NCBI GenBank assembly: GCA_028284675.1
Contig: JANQRI010000033.1
Location: 1 to 35,564, forward strand
DNA: 35,564 bases
Reading direction: 5' to 3'
From: Gammaproteobacteria bacterium
GTDB taxonomy: Bacteria > Pseudomonadota > Gammaproteobacteria > HTCC5015
The notes under the pieces are model-generated. The model was not told where the DNA came from, made no database searches, and worked only from the letters and a program-made list of their open reading frames with translations. A program made the translations under genes and the position numbers. Shown here one piece after another: positions 32,400 through 35,564 of the stretch. Each line of letters opens with the position of its first letter. The first letter of the stretch is position 1.

Positions 32400-34811
32400 A
32401 TGAGCGACAACGATAAATACGATTCATCGAGTATTAAGGTCCTAAAGGGCCTGGAAGCAGTCCGAAAGCGGCCTGGCATGTATATCGGTGATACAGATGA
32501 TGGAACGGGCTTGCATCATATGGTTTTTGAGGTGGTTGATAATGCCATCGATGAAGCCCTTGCCGGGCACTGCGATGAAATCGCTGTTGTGATTCACAGC
32601 GATCAATCGGTCAGTGTTATTGATAATGGCCGCGGTATACCGGTGGATATCCATCCTGAGGAAGGGCGCTCAGCAGCTGAAGTAATCATGACGGTGCTGC
32701 ATGCTGGAGGGAAGTTTGATGATAATTCCTACAAAGTTTCGGGTGGTTTGCATGGCGTGGGTGTGTCAGTGGTTAATGCATTGTCTGAAACCCTGAAGCT
32801 GACAATATACCGTGATGGCAAAATTTACCGGCAAAATTACCAGGACAGCGTACCGAAAGAGCCTCTTAAGGTTATCGGCGATACGCAAAAAACAGGTACC
32901 GAAATAACATTTCGGCCTAACCCCGAATATTTCAGCAATATCGAATTTCATTACGATATTTTGTCGAAGCGACTGCGGGAGCTGTCATTTCTTAACTCAG
33001 GCGTAAAAATACGCTTAAGTGATGAGCAGAACGATAAAGAAGATGTATTCGAATACAAAGGCGGAATCCGTGCGTTTGTAGAGCACTTAAACCAGAATAA
33101 AACACCGCTACACAAGACCGTTTTACACTTCAACCAACAGCGCGAAGGGATAGGCGTGGAAATCGCCATGCAGTGGAATGATTCATATCAGGAAAATATA
33201 TTCTGCTTCACGAATAATATTCCCCAAAAAGATGGCGGAACCCATCTCGCAGGATTTCGGGGTGCGCTGACCCGAACATTAAACCAATATATCGATAAAG
33301 AAGGCATAGCGAAAAAAGCGAAAGTGGCAGTCGCCGGTGATGATGCCCGTGAAGGGTTAACCTCGGTATTATCTGTCAAAGTACCGGATCCGAAGTTTTC
33401 TTCTCAGACGAAAGACAAATTGGTTTCATCTGAGGTCAAAGCGGTTGTTGAGTCGATTATGGCTGAGAAACTGCAGGAATTCTTATTGGAAAAGCCCGGT
33501 GAAGCCAAGGAAATTACAGCAAAGATAATCGATGCGGCCCGGGCACGGGAAGCTGCCCGCAAAGCCCGGGAAATGACACGGCGCAAAGGGGTGCTGGATG
33601 TTGCCGGGTTACCCGGGAAGCTGGCAGATTGCCAGGAAAAAGACCCGGCCCAGTCGGAACTGTTTCTGGTCGAGGGTGATTCCGCCGGCGGCTCAGCCAA
33701 ACAAGGGCGGGATCGACGAATTCAAGCGGTTTTGCCGCTGAAAGGAAAAATACTAAATGTGGAAAAAGCCCGGTTCGATAAAATGTTGTCATCAGCGGAG
33801 GTTGGCACACTTATAACCGCGCTAGGCTGTGGAATTGGTCGTGAGGAATTTGATCCGGATAAACTCCGCTATCACAGAATAATAATCATGACCGATGCGG
33901 ATGTGGATGGTTCGCACATCAGGACATTATTGCTAACGTTCTTTTATCGACAAATGCCCGAGCTCATCCAGCGGGGGCACATCTATATTGCTCAACCGCC
34001 GCTGTACAAAGTAAAAAAAGGTAAACATGAGCGTTATGTGAAGGACGATGCAGAGTTGAATCAATATTTGTTACAACAGGCACTAAGCGATGCAACGCTG
34101 TTTTTAAATGCGGAAGATTCCAAGTTAAGTACAGAAGCTTTTGAAGAATTAGCCGGGCATTTTATGGGTGCCCAAAGTGTTATTGATCGGCTTGGGCGGA
34201 AATATGACCGTTATGTCATTCAACAAATGCTCAATATACAAAAAATTTCCGAAAAAGAGCTTCAAACGGAAGATGAATTGCAAACATGGGCGGAAAAACT
34301 ACAGCATCAATTGAATGATCACGCCGAAGCATCAACAACTTATGCCGTGGAGCTGGAAGCACGTGATATTGGTTGGGCGGTGAATGTTAAGCGTAAGATA
34401 CACGGTGCTATTGATCAGACGCTGTTGGAACCGGAGTTTTTTGCAACGCCGGAGTATCAGTTGTTGAGTAAATTAAGTTCCCGCTTAGATGGGCTGTTGG
34501 GCGAAGGTGCTTATGTGCAACGCGGAGAAAAATCTCAGGCAGTGAGTAGTTTTAAACAAGCCATTGGCTGGTTGTTTGAAGAAGCCAAGCGTGGGCTAAA
34601 CACACAGCGCTACAAAGGCCTGGGCGAAATGAACCCGGAGCAGCTGGCTGAAACGACGATGAATACGGACACACGGCGATTGTTACAAGTGAAGATCGAG
34701 GACGCAGTTTCAGCAGATGAAGTCTTTACCACATTGATGGGTGATCAGGTGGATCCCAGGCGAGAATTTATTGAAAGCAATGCATTATCGGTCGCTAACC
34801 TGGATATTTAG
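32400..34811 (+). CDS. gyrB: DNA gyrase subunit B
   Basis: I chose the ATG at 32400 (803 residues, starting MSDNDKYDSSSIKVLKGLEA), since it matches the E. coli start and follows GAGGTG. A GTG two codons earlier is in frame but overlaps that site. The GHKL ATPase domain has EVVDNAIDEALAGH, DNGRGIPVD and GGLHGVGVSVVNALS. The TOPRIM domain has EGDSAGGSAKQGRDR and MTDADVDGSHIRTLLL. It also carries the roughly 170-residue insertion typical of gammaproteobacterial GyrB and ends in the QRYKGLGEMNPEQLAETTM segment. With GyrA it introduces negative supercoils. Confidence 0.97.
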   Translation: MSDNDKYDSSSIKVLKGLEAVRKRPGMYIGDTDDGTGLHHMVFEVVDNAIDEALAGHCDEIAVVIHSDQSVSVIDNGRGIPVDIHPEEGRSAAEVIMTVLHAGGKFDDNSYKVSGGLHGVGVSVVNALSETLKLTIYRDGKIYRQNYQDSVPKEPLKVIGDTQKTGTEITFRPNPEYFSNIEFHYDILSKRLRELSFLNSGVKIRLSDEQNDKEDVFEYKGGIRAFVEHLNQNKTPLHKTVLHFNQQREGIGVEIAMQWNDSYQENIFCFTNNIPQKDGGTHLAGFRGALTRTLNQYIDKEGIAKKAKVAVAGDDAREGLTSVLSVKVPDPKFSSQTKDKLVSSEVKAVVESIMAEKLQEFLLEKPGEAKEITAKIIDAARAREAARKAREMTRRKGVLDVAGLPGKLADCQEKDPAQSELFLVEGDSAGGSAKQGRDRRIQAVLPLKGKILNVEKARFDKMLSSAEVGTLITALGCGIGREEFDPDKLRYHRIIIMTDADVDGSHIRTLLLTFFYRQMPELIQRGHIYIAQPPLYKVKKGKHERYVKDDAELNQYLLQQALSDATLFLNAEDSKLSTEAFEELAGHFMGAQSVIDRLGRKYDRYVIQQMLNIQKISEKELQTEDELQTWAEKLQHQLNDHAEASTTYAVELEARDIGWAVNVKRKIHGAIDQTLLEPEFFATPEYQLLSKLSSRLDGLLGEGAYVQRGEKSQAVSSFKQAIGWLFEEAKRGLNTQRYKGLGEMNPEQLAETTMNTDTRRLLQVKIEDAVSADEVFTTLMGDQVDPRREFIESNALSVANLDI

Positions 34812-34818
34812 GCAACAT

Positions 34819-34835
34819 CGGTTTTAGCAAAGCCG
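34819..34835 (+). terminator. Small hairpin after gyrB
   Basis: CGGTTTT (34819-34825) pairs with AAAGCCG (34829-34835), including one G-T pair, around a 3-base loop, 8 bases past the gyrB stop. No T run follows, so it is only a weak terminator or stabilising hairpin before lemA. Confidence 0.3.
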
Positions 34836-34866
34836 AGATGCGTCGCCATAAGCGAGGAGGACTAGC

Positions 34867-35445
34867 ATGAGTTTAACCGGATATATTATTTTAGGCGTAA
34901 TCGTTGCGGTATTACTTTATGCGGTCACGATTTATAACCAGTTGGTTGCCCTCAAACACAATGTAGATAAGGCCTGGTCCAATATCGATGTTCTGCTCAA
35001 GCAGCGGCATGATGAGCTTCCGAAACTGGTCGAAGTCTGCAAGCAATACATGAAATTTGAGCAGGATACTCTGGAGCGGGTTATGCACGCCAGATCCAAG
35101 GTTTCCGATGCACGTGAAAGTGGAAATGTGGGTGCGCTGGGTTCTGCAGAAGGGGCTTTGCGTCTTGGTTTAGGCCAGCTTTATGCCGTTGCGGAAAATT
35201 ATCCCGATCTTAAGGCAAATGAAACATTTAAACATTTACAGACACGAATATCGGGATTGGAAAACCAGATTGCTGATCGTAGAGAGTTCTACAATGAAAG
35301 TGTGAATATTAACAATATTCGAATTGAGCAGTTCCCGGATATTATCGTCGCACGGATGATGGCGTTTCAGGCGAAGCAGCTTCTGGAGTTTTCCGCCGAA
35401 GAAACCAGTGATGTCAGCCTTAAAGGGTTATTCAACGCCGGTTAA
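34867..35445 (+). CDS. lemA: LemA family protein
   Basis: The 192-residue protein has one N-terminal membrane helix (GYIILGVIVAVLLYAVTIY) and then a helical bundle with the LemA pattern: YNQLVALKHNVDKAWSNIDV, LLKQRHDELPKLVEVCKQYM, and YPDLKANETFKHLQTRISGL. It ends in a region typical of the family. AGGAGG lies 5 bases before the ATG, an ideal ribosome binding site. LemA proteins are inner-membrane proteins with an outer-facing domain whose function is not settled. They often neighbour a membrane metalloprotease or TPM-domain gene, which would lie beyond the window. Confidence 0.94.
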   Translation: MSLTGYIILGVIVAVLLYAVTIYNQLVALKHNVDKAWSNIDVLLKQRHDELPKLVEVCKQYMKFEQDTLERVMHARSKVSDARESGNVGALGSAEGALRLGLGQLYAVAENYPDLKANETFKHLQTRISGLENQIADRREFYNESVNINNIRIEQFPDIIVARMMAFQAKQLLEFSAEETSDVSLKGLFNAG

Positions 35446-35447
35446 AC

Positions 35448-35564
35448 TAGGGCCTGTTCACACTCATTGCATTCATCTGTTGGGCCTGAAAAAGCGCCAA
35501 TCACCAACAGTAGGCGCTTTAAGCGAGGCGCGAGGAGAGAAGTTTGGTTATTCCAAATGAGCGA
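35448..35564. repeat. Start of a probable dispersed repeat element (runs off the window)
   Basis: The stretch beginning TAGGGCCTGTTCACAC directly after lemA has the look of a short non-coding repeat I associate with gammaproteobacterial intergenic regions. It contains an 8-bp perfect hairpin, AAAGCGCC (35491-35498) and GGCGCTTT (35513-35520), with a 14-base loop. No gene is seen. The other end is outside the window, so inverted ends cannot be checked. The hairpin could alternatively serve as the lemA terminator. Confidence 0.45.

Noticed and set aside
34360..35125. CACGTG motifs in gyrB (near 34361) and lemA (near 35109) as parS
   Set aside because: At most one half-site matches; the other arm is unrelated.

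Overview
This window is the replication-origin neighbourhood of a gammaproteobacterial chromosome. Evidence for this is the gene order rpmH-rnpA-yidD-yidC-mnmE on one side and dnaA-dnaN-recF-gyrB on the other, plus mnmG, rsmG, parA-parB, atpIBEFHAGDC and glmU-glmS. The proteins resemble the gammaproteobacterial versions (for example AtpC starting MAMT, F1Fo in the E. coli order, GlmU-GlmS directly behind AtpC). A chromosomal ParABS system argues against an enteric bacterium. I do not recognise the species.

Layout from left to right. 1-2.2 kb: tRNA-Pro(CGG), ispB (minus strand), then rplU-rpmA (plus strand) behind a clear sigma70 promoter; L21 carries an extra helix-hairpin-helix tail. 2.2-3.9 kb: a secreted, coiled-coil, OmpA-domain envelope protein. 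3.9-14.3 kb: one long leftward run, atpI-B-E-F-H-A-G-D-C-glmU-glmS, with a good promoter upstream of atpI and a terminator hairpin after glmS. A 155-bp MITE-like element sits between atpB and atpE. 14.6-17.5 kb: a small secreted protein of unknown function (plus), then rsmG-parA-parB (minus). 17.8-21.7 kb: a two-gene plus-strand operon, a FIST-domain sensor and a PAS-GAF-PAS-GGDEF-EAL enzyme, lying between mnmG and rsmG, which are usually adjacent. 21.7-25.9 kb: mnmG, a TPR protein, a 52-residue Pmp3/YqaE-type membrane protein (plus) and mnmE. 25.9-28.3 kb: yidC, yidD, rnpA, rpmH (all minus). 28.6-34.8 kb: dnaA, an AT-rich intergenic region with DnaA boxes (probable oriC), dnaN, recF, gyrB (all plus). 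34.9-35.4 kb: lemA, then the start of a probable second repeat element running off the window.

Most genes left of the rpmH/dnaA junction point left and those to its right point right, as expected for co-directional transcription away from an origin there. The genes serve chromosome replication and segregation (DnaA, DnaN, RecF, GyrB, ParA, ParB, two parS-like sites inside recF), tRNA modification (MnmE-MnmG), membrane protein insertion (YidC), RNase P, ATP synthesis and cell-wall precursor supply. The main departures from the ordinary are the FIST/c-di-GMP operon, the MITE in the ATP synthase operon, the extended L21 and the parS sites embedded in recF.
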